Source: Pseudomonadota bacterium (GTDB lineage: Bacteria; Pseudomonadota; Gammaproteobacteria; Xanthomonadales; Rhodanobacteraceae). From it: a DNA stretch of 39,977 bases. Position 1 is the first letter of the stretch, and every line of letters begins with the position of its first letter. Under the pieces are notes generated by a model, which searched no databases, was not told the DNA's origin, and was given only the letters and a program-made list of their open reading frames with translations. Shown here in pieces: positions 1-7,700 of the stretch. The stretch is taken from NCBI GenBank assembly GCA_021792975.1, contig JAJYTR010000017.1, forward strand, positions 1 to 39,977. The letters run 5' to 3'. The translations under genes were made by a program, and so were the position numbers.

Positions 1-391
1 TCTGCCAGAGACCGCCGCCGGCGGCGCCGACGATGAGATGCTGGGCATTGGCGGGGTCGATCCAGATGCTGTTGATGCGCCCGCCGACGTTGCCGGGCCC
101 GATCTCGGTCCAGTTGATCACCGAGGGCGCGGTGCCGGCGCGCGTCACCGCGCCGCCCGGCGGCCGGGCGCGCGTCTGCACCTGCGCGTTCCTCAGCATG
201 CGCGCGCGGGCGCGCAGTGCGGCCTGGTATTGCGCGCCGGCGTACTGCCCCGAGGCCGTGGACAGTGCGCGCGCGGTGTAGGCCGCCAGCGCACGGTCGC
301 GCGCCGAGGCATGCCGCGGCGCGGGCGCCGTCGCAGCTGCGGCGGTCAGACAGGTGATGGCCAGCATGGCCCACCAGGAGGTTCCCTTCAC
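1..391 (-). CDS. Exported BNR/sialidase-fold repeat protein, N-terminal part (cut by window edge)
   Basis: The gene runs off the left edge; about 130 residues are visible. I chose the GTG at 391 because it overlaps the stop of the upstream lipoprotein gene by four bases (GTGA), the usual coupled arrangement. The product starts MKGTSWWAMLAITCLTAAAA, a signal-peptide-like segment. A linker rich in Ala and Arg follows, then at about residue 100 the stretch WTEIGPGNVGGRINSIWIDP and shortly after it HLIVGAAGGGLW. That pattern is typical of the first blade of secreted beta-propellers with BNR/Asp-box or YVTN-like repeats, often annotated as sialidase-like or glycosyl hydrolase repeat proteins. Enzymatic activity cannot be inferred from this fragment. 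The likely location is periplasmic or extracellular. The call of an exported propeller is fairly safe; substrate and role are unknown. Confidence 0.6.
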   Translation of the reverse strand, partial: MKGTSWWAMLAITCLTAAAATAPAPRHASARDRALAAYTARALSTASGQYAGAQYQAALRARARMLRNAQVQTRARPPGGAVTRAGTAPSVINWTEIGPGNVGGRINSIWIDPANAQHLIVGAAGGGLWQ

Positions 392-870
392 GGTGATTCC
401 CCTTGCATGACGATGGTGGTGCGGATGGGGGTGACGAGATCACGGCCGTGACCGTCGGTCACGCGCACGGTGACCGGATAACGCCCGCCGCGCGGCGCGC
501 TCAGCACCAGGCTGCACAGCGGGATGGCCGGCAGCGGATAGGGCGGCGCGGAGGCATGCCGGACCACGGGCGGCCGCAGTGGTGCGAAGCGGCATGCGGC
601 GGGCTGCACGGACAATGCGGTGCCCTGCTGGTCGATCGACACGATCACCTCGGCCAGCGGTGAGCGGGTAGTCAGATGCACGATGAGTGCGGCCTGCAGC
701 GCGCCCAGCGTACGCACGTCGACGCGCACCGCGGGTGCGGCGGTCTCTGCTCTGTAGTCGGGTGCTGCGCTTTCGGGCGCTGCGTGCAATGGCAGTGCGC
801 TGCAGCCTGCGGCCAGCAGTGTGGTCGCACCCAGGAAACCGGCGATCAAGGCTGTGTCCATGCCGCGCAT
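388..870 (-). CDS. Small lipoprotein of unknown function
   Basis: Predicted 160 residues from the ATG at 870, which has a GGAGG about 12 bases upstream; in-frame ATGs at 924, 897 and 861 are alternatives. Residues 1-23 form a lipoprotein signal ending in a lipobox (LLAAGC, lipidated Cys23), so the mature protein should be membrane anchored. The rest is Ala/Pro/Val-rich. Its end (PRGGRYPVTVRVTDGHGRDL) reads like the last strands of an Ig-like beta sandwich, which is inference. I do not recognise a family. The stop overlaps the GTG start of the BNR-repeat gene by four bases, so the two are probably co-translated and may act together at the cell envelope. Confidence 0.6.
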   Translation of the reverse strand: MRGMDTALIAGFLGATTLLAAGCSALPLHAAPESAAPDYRAETAAPAVRVDVRTLGALQAALIVHLTTRSPLAEVIVSIDQQGTALSVQPAACRFAPLRPPVVRHASAPPYPLPAIPLCSLVLSAPRGGRYPVTVRVTDGHGRDLVTPIRTTIVMQGESP

Positions 871-925
871 CGCTTGCGCCCCCCTCCGTTGCGCCATCAC
901 AGCGCCGGCGGGAGGATGCGGCAAG

Positions 926-939
926 TTACGATTGCGTAA
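926..939. promoter_or_regulatory. Short inverted repeat TTACG-N4-CGTAA upstream of the lipoprotein gene
   Basis: A perfect 5-base inverted repeat with a 4-base centre (TTACGATTGCGTAA) lies in the 100-base gap between the end of the isovaleryl-CoA dehydrogenase gene and the lipoprotein start. It is the only AT-rich spot in the gap. It could be an operator or part of a promoter for the lipoprotein/BNR pair. No factor can be named. Confidence 0.25.
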
Positions 940-970
940 TATGGGCGGGCGCGACCTGCGGTGCGATCGC

Positions 971-2128
971 TCAGGACTTGCCGTGATAGAGCTCGCGGCC
1001 GATCAGCATGCGGCGGATTTCGTTGGTGCCCGCGCCGATGGCGTACAGCTTGGCATCGCGCAGGATGCGGCCGGCCGGGTAGTCGTTGATGTAGCCGTTG
1101 CCGCCCAGCGCCTGGATGGCCTCCAGCGCGATCTGCACGGCGTTGTCGCTGGCCAGCAGCAGGCATGACGCCGGATCGATGCGCGAGCGCTGGCCGGCGT
1201 CGAACTGCCGCGCCACCATGTAGGCGTAGCCGCGGCTGGACTGCAGCGCGGTGTACATGTCCGCGATCTTGGCCTGCATCAGTTCGAAGGTGCCGATCGG
1301 CGCACCGAACTGCTTGCGTTCGCGCACGTAGGGCAGGGTCAGGTCCAGCGCCGCCTGCATTAGGCCGATCGGGCCGCCGGAGAGCACCAGGCGCTCGCTG
1401 TCCAGCCCGCTCATCAGCACGCGCACGCCCTCGTTGACTTCACCGACGCGGTTGGCATCGGCGATCTCGCAGTTCTCGAACACCAGTTCGCAGGTGTTGG
1501 AGCCGCGCATGCCCAGCTTGTCCAGCTTCTGCGCGGTGCGGAAGCCGGGCATGCTTTTCTCGACGATGAAAGCGGTCAGGCAGCGGCTGCCGGCCTCGCG
1601 CCCGGCGGTGCGCATGTACACCAGCAGCACGTCTGCGTCGGGGCCGTTGGTGATCCACATTTTCGAGCCGTTGGCGATCCAGCCGTCGCCCTTGCGTTCG
1701 GCGCGGCACGCCATCGAACCGACCACGTCCGAGCCCGAGCCCGGTTCGCTCATCGCCAGTGCACCCACCCACTCGCCGCTGCACAGTTTGGGCAGCAGGC
1801 GCCGTTTCTGTTCCGTCGTGCCGTTGAGGAAGATGTTGTTGACGCACAGATTGCTGTGCGCGCCGTAGCTGAGGCCCACGCTGCCGGATGCGCGCGAGAT
1901 CTCCTCCATGGCCACCAGGTGGGCCAGATAGCCCATTCCGCTGCCGCCGTACTCCGGCGCGACGGTGATGCCTAGCAGGCCCAGTTCACCGAGCTTGCGC
2001 CAGAGGTCGGCGGGGAAGGCGTTTTCGCGGTCGATGCGGTCGGCGCGCGGCGCAATCTCCTTCTCGGCGAAGGCGTGCACCGTCTCGCGCAGCAGGTCGA
2101 GGTCGTCACCGAGGGAGAAAGGGCGCAT
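971..2128 (-). CDS. ivd: Isovaleryl-CoA dehydrogenase
   Basis: FAD-dependent acyl-CoA dehydrogenase of 385 residues, full length for the family. It oxidises isovaleryl-CoA to 3-methylcrotonyl-CoA in leucine breakdown, in the cytoplasm, passing electrons to ETF. Sequence support: the FAD/substrate motifs [10 protein letters not shown] (about 125-134) and KMWITNG (156-162), and near the C-terminus ALGGNGY and [10 protein letters not shown]. The catalytic base location separates IVD from other members. Here Glu245 sits in [12 protein letters not shown] as in IVD, while the C-terminal position used by medium-chain enzymes is Gly (IGAGT). The segment [11 protein letters not shown] is also IVD-like. 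The ATG at 2128 has GGAG six bases upstream. It follows leucine dehydrogenase on the same strand with an 88-base gap, which fits leucine catabolism. The methylcrotonyl-CoA carboxylase genes are not in the window. Confidence 0.9.
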   Translation of the reverse strand: MRPFSLGDDLDLLRETVHAFAEKEIAPRADRIDRENAFPADLWRKLGELGLLGITVAPEYGGSGMGYLAHLVAMEEISRASGSVGLSYGAHSNLCVNNIFLNGTTEQKRRLLPKLCSGEWVGALAMSEPGSGSDVVGSMACRAERKGDGWIANGSKMWITNGPDADVLLVYMRTAGREAGSRCLTAFIVEKSMPGFRTAQKLDKLGMRGSNTCELVFENCEIADANRVGEVNEGVRVLMSGLDSERLVLSGGPIGLMQAALDLTLPYVRERKQFGAPIGTFELMQAKIADMYTALQSSRGYAYMVARQFDAGQRSRIDPASCLLLASDNAVQIALEAIQALGGNGYINDYPAGRILRDAKLYAIGAGTNEIRRMLIGRELYHGKS

Positions 2129-2216
2129 GGTTGGCTCCGGATGGCTCGGACCGGGCGCGGCCGCTCCGCGCCCGTATCGCGCACGTCGCGGCAGGATGCC
2201 CGACCGCGCGCATTGG

Positions 2217-3317
2217 TCACTGCCCGCGCATGCGGCCCAGGAAACGCGGACCGTTGCCCATGGTCGCCAACTTGATCTTGCCGATGGTGGCGATGCGTTC
2301 CTCGGCCATGCGGTCGGCGGCCTTGTAGGTGGGGATGCTGTCCCGTTCGGCGATCTGGAAGATGCGTCCGACGTTGTAGTAAATCGTGCGCATCATGCGC
2401 ATGGCGCGCTCGCGGTTGTAGCCGTCGATCTCCAGCGACACGTTCATCACGCCGCCCGCGTTCACCGCGTAGTCGGGTGCGTACAGGATGCCGCGCCTGC
2501 TGACCTCGTCGCCGACGGCGTCGCTGGCCAGCTGGTTGTTGGCGGGGCCGCAGATGATCTTGCACCTGAGGCGTGGCAGGGTCTGCTCATTGACGGTGCC
2601 ACCCAGTGCCGCCGGGCTGTAGACCTCGGCGTCCACGTCGTAGATCTCGTCCAGCGCCACCGCCTCGCAGCCGTACTCGTCCACGCAGCGCTGCACGGCC
2701 GCTTTGTTGATGTCGGTGACGAACACCTTGGCCCCCTGCTCGCGCAGCAGCTTGACGAACTCCATGCCCACATGGCCCACGCCCTGCACGGCGTAGCTGA
2801 GCTTGCCCACGTCCTCGTGGCCGTACCTGTGGTTGAGCGCGGCCATCAGGCCCTGCAGCGTGCCGTACGCGGTAAAGGGCGAGGGATCGCCGGAGCCGCC
2901 GTGCACCTGGTGCACGCCGGTGACGAACTCGGTTTCGCGGAACACGTATTCCATGTCGTTGACGTCGATGCCGACGTCCTCGGCGGTGATGTAGCGTCCG
3001 CCCAGCGACTGCACGAAGCGGCCGAAGGCGCGGAACAGCGCCTCGGACTTGTCGCGGGTCGGATCGCCGATGATCACCGCCTTGCCGCCGCCCAGGTTGA
3101 GGCCGGCCACCGCGTTCTTGTAGGTCATGCCGCGCGAGAGGCGCAACACGTCGTTCAGCGCTTCCTGCTCGGTCTTGTAGGCCCACATGCGCAGACCGCC
3201 CAGCGAGGGCCCCAGCACGGTGTTGTGGATGGCGATGATGGCCTTCAGGCCGACGTCCTTCTGGTGGCAGAACACGACCTGTTCGTGGCCGTAGGTGCCG
3301 AGGGTTTCGAAGATCAT
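2217..3317 (-). CDS. ldh: Leucine (branched-chain amino acid) dehydrogenase
   Basis: Predicted 366-residue NAD-dependent dehydrogenase of the Glu/Leu/Phe/Val family, which reversibly deaminates leucine to 2-oxoisocaproate. The N-terminal domain carries SRGMTYKNA (Lys67) and [15 protein letters not shown] with Lys79, the substrate-binding and catalytic lysines of the family. The segment [14 protein letters not shown] follows. The nucleotide-binding domain has [11 protein letters not shown] and then FVTDIN, and a late GPANNQLA is typical. I prefer the ATG at 3317 over the upstream ATG at 3350 because the proteins normally begin near MIFE and there is GGAG nine bases upstream. The next gene on the strand is isovaleryl-CoA dehydrogenase, so the pair probably channels leucine carbon. 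Valine or isoleucine as main substrate cannot be excluded. Confidence 0.88.
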   Translation of the reverse strand: MIFETLGTYGHEQVVFCHQKDVGLKAIIAIHNTVLGPSLGGLRMWAYKTEQEALNDVLRLSRGMTYKNAVAGLNLGGGKAVIIGDPTRDKSEALFRAFGRFVQSLGGRYITAEDVGIDVNDMEYVFRETEFVTGVHQVHGGSGDPSPFTAYGTLQGLMAALNHRYGHEDVGKLSYAVQGVGHVGMEFVKLLREQGAKVFVTDINKAAVQRCVDEYGCEAVALDEIYDVDAEVYSPAALGGTVNEQTLPRLRCKIICGPANNQLASDAVGDEVSRRGILYAPDYAVNAGGVMNVSLEIDGYNRERAMRMMRTIYYNVGRIFQIAERDSIPTYKAADRMAEERIATIGKIKLATMGNGPRFLGRMRGQ

Positions 3318-3418
3318 GCGGGGGAGCTCCGGAGCGTGGCGCGCCGGCACGGCGGCGCGATGGACGGGCGGAGCGCGCCGGCGGCCTCGGCCGCGTCAGA
3401 GCGCGCGATGGGGCGCGT

Positions 3419-3424
3419 ATTCTA
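3419..3424 (-). promoter_or_regulatory. Candidate -10 element (TAGAAT) before leucine dehydrogenase
   Basis: On the minus strand TAGAAT lies about 100 bases before the leucine dehydrogenase start, in the 150-base gap after ppk. It matches the sigma-70 -10 consensus at five of six positions. I see no convincing -35 at 16-18 bases. It is a weak candidate that would separate the leucine genes from the pho/ppk transcript. Confidence 0.25.
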
Positions 3425-3467
3425 GCGCGCCGGCGCGGGTCGCATCGCGTTCCGGCCGGGTCGCGGA

Positions 3468-5540
3468 TCAGCCGGCGAGCTTGGCCAGCAGCGTACGCTG
3501 CGCCGAATGCGCCGGATCCTCGCCGCGCTGCACGCGCGTGTAGCGCCCGTCGGGTTGCAGCAGCCAGGCTTGCGTGTTGTCGGCCAGGTAGTTGGCCAGC
3601 GCCTCGTCATGGACACGCTGGGCCAGCCGGGAATCGAGGATGGGAAAGCACACCTCGATGCGGTGCATCAGGTTGCGCTCCATCCAGTCGGCACTCGAAC
3701 AGAACAGCTCCGGATGACCGTCGTTGGCGAACCAGTAGACACGGCTGTGCTCGAGGAAACGCCCCACCACCGAACGCACGCGGATGCGCTCAGACACCCC
3801 GGGCATCCCCGGCCGCAGCGTGCAGGCACCGCGCACGATGAGATCGACCTCGACCCCCGCCATGGACGCGCGGTACAGCGCCTCGACCACGCTGGGTTCG
3901 TTGAGGGCGTTGATGCGCGCCACGATGCGCGCGGGCCGCCCGGACGCCGCGTGGGTGATTTCGCGCTCGATGCGCTGCATCAGTCCGCGATAGAGGGTGA
4001 ACGGCGATTGCAGGAGACGCTTCAACCGGATTTCCGGGCCCAGCCCGGAGAGCTGCTGGAACACCTTGTGCACGTCCTCGCCGATCTCGGCGTGTGCGGT
4101 CATCAGCCCCAGGTCGGTGTACAGCAGCGAGGTGACCTGGTGGTAGTTGCCGGTGGACAGGTGAACGTAGCGGCGCAGGCGCCGGCCTTCGCGGCGCACC
4201 ACCAGCAGCATCTTGGCGTGAGTCTTGTAGCCGACCACGCCGTACACCACCTGCACGCCGGCGCTCTGCAGGCGGTTGGCCAGATGGATGTTGGCCTCTT
4301 CGTCGAATCTCGCGCGCAGTTCCACCACCACCGTCACGTCCTTGCCGGCGCGCGCGGCTTCGACCAGGTGCTCGACCAGCGGCGACTCGCTGCCGACGCG
4401 GTACAGCGTCTGTTTGATGGCCAGCACGTCGGGATCGGAGGCGGCCTGCCGCAGCAGCTCCATCACCGACTGGAACGATTCGTAGGGGTGGTGCAGCAGC
4501 ACGTCGCGCTTGCCGATCACCTCGAACACGTTGCCGCCCTGCACCAGCGCAGGGTCCAGCCGCGGCGTGAACGGCCGGAACTTCAGATCGGGGCGTTCGA
4601 CCTGGTCGTAGATGGACACGACGCGGCTGAGATTGACCGGACCCGCGCAGCGGTACACGTCCTGCTCGCTCAACTCGAAGTTGGCCATCAGCAGGTCGGT
4701 GATGCCGCGGGGGCAGTTCTCGGCGACCTCCAGCCGCACCGGCCGCGCGTAGCCGCGCACGGCCAGCTCCGCCGACAGCGCGCTGGCCAGGTTCTCGACT
4801 TCCTCCTCCTCGACACTGAGCTCGCTGTTGCGGGTGACCCGGAACTGGTACGAGCCCTGCACCTTGAAGCCCGGGAACATCTCGTCGGCGAACTGCTGCA
4901 GCAGTCCGGCCAGGAATACGAACTCGAAGGGCGCTTCGGAGACCTGTGGCGGCAGCCGGATCAGTCGCGGCAGCGAGCGCGGCGCACGCACCAGTGCCAT
5001 GTGTCCGGCGCGGCCGAAGGCGTCGCGGCCCTCGAGCACCACGGCGATGTTGAGGCTCTTGTTGAGGATGCGCGGGAACGGATGCGCCGGGTCGAGGCCC
5101 AGCGGCGAGAGCACCGGCAGGATCTCGTTGCGGAAATAGCCCTGCAGCCAGCGCCGCTGGCGCGCGTTCCAGCGGTCGCGGGTGAGGAAGCGCACGCCCT
5201 CCTCGGCCAGTGCCGGCTGCAGTTCGTCGGACCATACGCGGTACTGCCCGGACACCAGTTCCAGCGCGCGCTCGCGGATGCGCGCCAGGACATCCTGCGG
5301 CGGCATGCCGTCGGAGCCGGGGCGGGCGTCGCCGAAGGCGATGTGCTGGCGCAGCACAGCCACGCGCACCTCGAAGAACTCGTCGAGATTGCTGGAGCTG
5401 ATGCACAGGAAGCGCATGCGTTCCAGCAGCGGCATGCGCGGGTCGCGCGCCTGCGCGAGCACGCGGAAGTTGAACTCCAGCGCGGCCAGCTCGCGGTTGA
5501 GGTACAGCTCCGGGCGGGTGAGATCGGTCGGCGCGTCCAT
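3468..5540 (-). CDS. ppk1: Polyphosphate kinase 1
   Basis: Predicted 690 residues, the normal PPK1 size. It polymerises the terminal phosphate of ATP into inorganic polyphosphate at the inner membrane/cytoplasm. The N-terminal domain has the family pattern LNRELAALEFNFRVL and ISSSNLDEFFEVR. The C-terminal phospholipase-D-like domains hold GYKTHAKM (His441) and YVHLSTGNYH (His460); these match the E. coli catalytic His435 and His454 with the same 19-residue spacing. FLEHSRVYWF (His598) matches His592. I chose the ATG at 5540 because it gives the usual N-terminus; an in-frame ATG at 5591 would add 17 residues. The Shine-Dalgarno is weak (CGGAA). It lies 81 bases after phoR on the same strand, so it is likely read with phoB-phoR and induced by phosphate starvation. 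No exopolyphosphatase gene lies beside it. Confidence 0.95.
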   Translation of the reverse strand: MDAPTDLTRPELYLNRELAALEFNFRVLAQARDPRMPLLERMRFLCISSSNLDEFFEVRVAVLRQHIAFGDARPGSDGMPPQDVLARIRERALELVSGQYRVWSDELQPALAEEGVRFLTRDRWNARQRRWLQGYFRNEILPVLSPLGLDPAHPFPRILNKSLNIAVVLEGRDAFGRAGHMALVRAPRSLPRLIRLPPQVSEAPFEFVFLAGLLQQFADEMFPGFKVQGSYQFRVTRNSELSVEEEEVENLASALSAELAVRGYARPVRLEVAENCPRGITDLLMANFELSEQDVYRCAGPVNLSRVVSIYDQVERPDLKFRPFTPRLDPALVQGGNVFEVIGKRDVLLHHPYESFQSVMELLRQAASDPDVLAIKQTLYRVGSESPLVEHLVEAARAGKDVTVVVELRARFDEEANIHLANRLQSAGVQVVYGVVGYKTHAKMLLVVRREGRRLRRYVHLSTGNYHQVTSLLYTDLGLMTAHAEIGEDVHKVFQQLSGLGPEIRLKRLLQSPFTLYRGLMQRIEREITHAASGRPARIVARINALNEPSVVEALYRASMAGVEVDLIVRGACTLRPGMPGVSERIRVRSVVGRFLEHSRVYWFANDGHPELFCSSADWMERNLMHRIEVCFPILDSRLAQRVHDEALANYLADNTQAWLLQPDGRYTRVQRGEDPAHSAQRTLLAKLAG

Positions 5541-5621
5541 GATCGGTTCCGTGCGGCCGGCCAGCATCGCGCTCGCTGCGCCGCCGGGCAAGGGCCGCCG
5601 GCAGGCGGGCTGCGGCGCGGT

Positions 5622-6902
5622 TCAGTCGGTGGCCGGGGCGGCACCTCCAGGCGCCGGCAGCAGGCGCTCGCGCGGAAACACCGCGGTGAAGGTCGAGCCC
5701 TGGCCGGGCTCGCTGCGGATCTCGATCTGCGCCTGGTGCATGCCCAGCGCGTGTTTGACGATGGACAGGCCGAGACCGGTGCCGCCCAGTTCGCGCGAAC
5801 GGCTGGAGGACACCCGGTAGAAGCGCTCGGTCAGGCGGCTGATGTGGTGGGCGGGGATGCCGTAGCCGGTGTCGGTGACCGAGAAAGCGCCGCGCCCATC
5901 CTCGCGCCGCGTCCAGCGGATGCTGATGCTGCCGCCGCTGGGCGTGTAGCGCACCGCGTTGCTGACCAGGTTGGAGAACGCACTGTGCAGATCCTTCAGC
6001 GAGCCCAGCAGGTCGGACGGGCAGGCGGCTTCCAGCACGATGCGATGGCGCCCTTGGCTGAGTGCCTCCGCCTCGCGGCGCAGGGTGGCCAGCAGCGGCG
6101 CCATCGCCACCGGCTCCTCGCTGAAGCCGCTCTGCGTCTCCAGGCGCGAGAGGGTCAGCAGATCCTCGACGATCTGTGCCATGCGCTTGGACTGCGCGCG
6201 CATGTCGGCGAGCACTCCCGCCAGTTGCGGCACGTCCTCGGGGTCGAGCAGTTCGAGATAGCCGTGGATGACCGTCAGCGGCGTGCGCAGTTCGTGCGAG
6301 ACGTTGGCCACGAAGTCGCGGCGCATCTGCTCCAGCCGCACCAGCGCGCTGATGTCGCGCGCCAGCAGCAGGCGCTGGCCGCTGCCGACCGGGATCAGCG
6401 TGAGGCTGAGGTGCACGTTGGCATCGGCCGGCGCGTGGGCATCCTCCAGCGGCGGCTGGCCATCCTGCGCCAGCCAGGGACCGATGGGATTGCTGCCCGC
6501 CAGCAGTGTGCGCAGGTCCTGGCGCAGATGCTGCGGACGCTGCAGCCCCAGCAGCCGGCCGGCGGCGGCGTTGAACCACAGCGCGCGGTACCCGGCATCC
6601 AGCAGCACCACCGCGTCGGACAGTGCCGCCACCGCGTCGCGCAGCGCACGGAATTGCGTGGCCAGGCGGCGGATCCGGCGCACATCGCCGGCCGGTGCGG
6701 CGGTGCGGACCGGCATGCCGGTCGCAGCGGGAGAGGCGCCGCGGGGCGGGCCCCGGCGCGGAAGCACCAGCAGCAGCAGGGCGGCAAAACAGGCCAGCGC
6801 GAATCCGGCCAGCGCGTGGCCCGCCCACGCCCCCGCGGCGGTGGCGGCCAGCAGCCACACGGCCAGCAGCGCCAGCGCACGCGGACGGCTCGTGCGCAGC
6901 AT
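5622..6902 (-). CDS. phoR: Phosphate-regulon sensor histidine kinase PhoR
   Basis: A 426-residue inner-membrane histidine kinase. Two hydrophobic segments occupy about residues 9-28 and 31-48 with almost no periplasmic loop, as in PhoR. A PAS-like domain (about 85-185, ALSDAVVLLDAGYRALWFN) follows. The H-box FVANVSHELRTPLTVIHGYL has the phospho-accepting His203. The ATPase domain shows the N-box FSNLVSNAVRYTP, the G1 box VTDTGYGIP, and GGTGLGLSIVKH. It begins three bases after the phoB stop, so the two form one transcription unit. It would phosphorylate PhoB when phosphate is low, under control of the Pst/PhoU complex, whose genes are not in this window. The identity is secure from architecture and gene order. 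Confidence 0.93.
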   Translation of the reverse strand: MLRTSRPRALALLAVWLLAATAAGAWAGHALAGFALACFAALLLLVLPRRGPPRGASPAATGMPVRTAAPAGDVRRIRRLATQFRALRDAVAALSDAVVLLDAGYRALWFNAAAGRLLGLQRPQHLRQDLRTLLAGSNPIGPWLAQDGQPPLEDAHAPADANVHLSLTLIPVGSGQRLLLARDISALVRLEQMRRDFVANVSHELRTPLTVIHGYLELLDPEDVPQLAGVLADMRAQSKRMAQIVEDLLTLSRLETQSGFSEEPVAMAPLLATLRREAEALSQGRHRIVLEAACPSDLLGSLKDLHSAFSNLVSNAVRYTPSGGSISIRWTRREDGRGAFSVTDTGYGIPAHHISRLTERFYRVSSSRSRELGGTGLGLSIVKHALGMHQAQIEIRSEPGQGSTFTAVFPRERLLPAPGGAAPATD

Positions 6903-6905
6903 TCC

Positions 6906-7595
6906 TCAGGACTCGACGGACAGGCGGTAGCCAGCGCTGCGCACGGTCTGCACCATGCCGTCCAGGCCGAACGGCTCCAGGGTCTTGCGCAGGCGGCGGA
7001 TGTGCACGTCGACGGTGCGCTCCTCGACGTACACGCTGCCGCCCCAGACGTGGTCCAGCAGTTGCGGGCGCGAGTAGACCCGGTCGACGTGGGTCATGAA
7101 AAAGTGCAGCAGGCGGTACTCGGTGGGGCCGATGGGTACCGCCTGGCCGTCGGCGGTGACGCGGTGCGCGGCGGTATCCAGGCGCAACCGGCCGACCACG
7201 ATCACGCCTTCGCTGTCCTCGCCCTGGCTGCGGCGCAGCACGGCACGGATGCGCGCCACCAGCTCGCGCGAGGAGAATGGCTTGACCACGTAGTCGTCGA
7301 CGCCGGCCTCCAGACCGCTGACCCGGTCGCTCTCCTCGCCGCGCGCGGTGAGCATGATGATGGGCACCTCGCGCGAGAGCTGTTCCCTGCGCAGCCGCCG
7401 CGCCAGTTCCAGACCGCTGAGTCCGGGCAGCATCCAATCCATCAGGATCAGGTCGGGCACTTGTTCGGCGATGGCCAGTTGCGCCGCGCGCGCATCGGCG
7501 GCGGGTACCGGCTCCATGCCGGCCTTGCGCAGGGCGAAGGCGACCATGTCGCGGATCGACGCTTCGTCTTCGACGATGAGGATGCGCTTCTGCAC
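6906..7595 (-). CDS. phoB: Phosphate-regulon response regulator PhoB
   Basis: A 229-residue OmpR/PhoB-type response regulator. The receiver domain shows the acidic pair in ILIVEDE, the phosphorylated Asp53 in [11 protein letters not shown], and the conserved Lys in DDYVVKPFS. The C-terminal winged helix contains [33 protein letters not shown] and a final SAGYRL, all characteristic of PhoB. The start is GTG at 7595, preceded by a GGGGG tract. It is the first gene of phoB-phoR(-ppk1). A PHO box lies directly upstream, so PhoB-P should activate its own operon. Confidence 0.95.
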   Translation of the reverse strand: MQKRILIVEDEASIRDMVAFALRKAGMEPVPAADARAAQLAIAEQVPDLILMDWMLPGLSGLELARRLRREQLSREVPIIMLTARGEESDRVSGLEAGVDDYVVKPFSSRELVARIRAVLRRSQGEDSEGVIVVGRLRLDTAAHRVTADGQAVPIGPTEYRLLHFFMTHVDRVYSRPQLLDHVWGGSVYVEERTVDVHIRRLRKTLEPFGLDGMVQTVRSAGYRLSVES

Positions 7596-7623
7596 GCCGT
7601 ACCCCCGTGGTTTTGACGGGATT

Positions 7624-7657
7624 ATTACAGCGACCCGCTATTGCAGGCCGATGACAG
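7624..7657 (-). promoter_or_regulatory. PHO-box promoter of the phoB-phoR operon
   Basis: Read on the minus strand, CTGTCAT (7657-7651) and CTGCAAT (7646-7640) form two 7-base direct repeats with 11-base periodicity, as in the PhoB-binding consensus CTGTCAT-N4-CTGTCAT. Ten bases further on comes TGTAAT (7629-7624), five of six matches to the -10 consensus. There is no separate -35; in known Pho promoters the PHO box takes its place. The predicted transcript would start near 7617, some 20 bases before the phoB GTG. This is direct sequence evidence for autoregulation; binding itself is inferred. Confidence 0.65.
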
Positions 7658-7700
7658 GCGGCGGCCCGGCCACCGCGCCGCCGCGGCCGTGGCATGGACC

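Noticed and set aside
38-451. Plus-strand open frames at the left edge
   Set aside because: The minus strand here reads as the start of a BNR-type protein with a signal peptide and coupled start; the plus frames show nothing recognisable.
1965-3425. A 486-codon plus-strand open frame opposite leucine dehydrogenase
   Set aside because: Its translation is His/Val/Ala-rich with no family resemblance, while the minus strand encodes a complete enzyme with all motifs.
3507-7695. Very long open frames on the plus strand (1369 codons) and in another minus frame (1301 codons) across ppk1, phoR and phoB
   Set aside because: They are GC-skew shadows of three clearly recognised genes. Their translations are low complexity (His/Gln/Ala or Arg/Ala rich) with no motifs.
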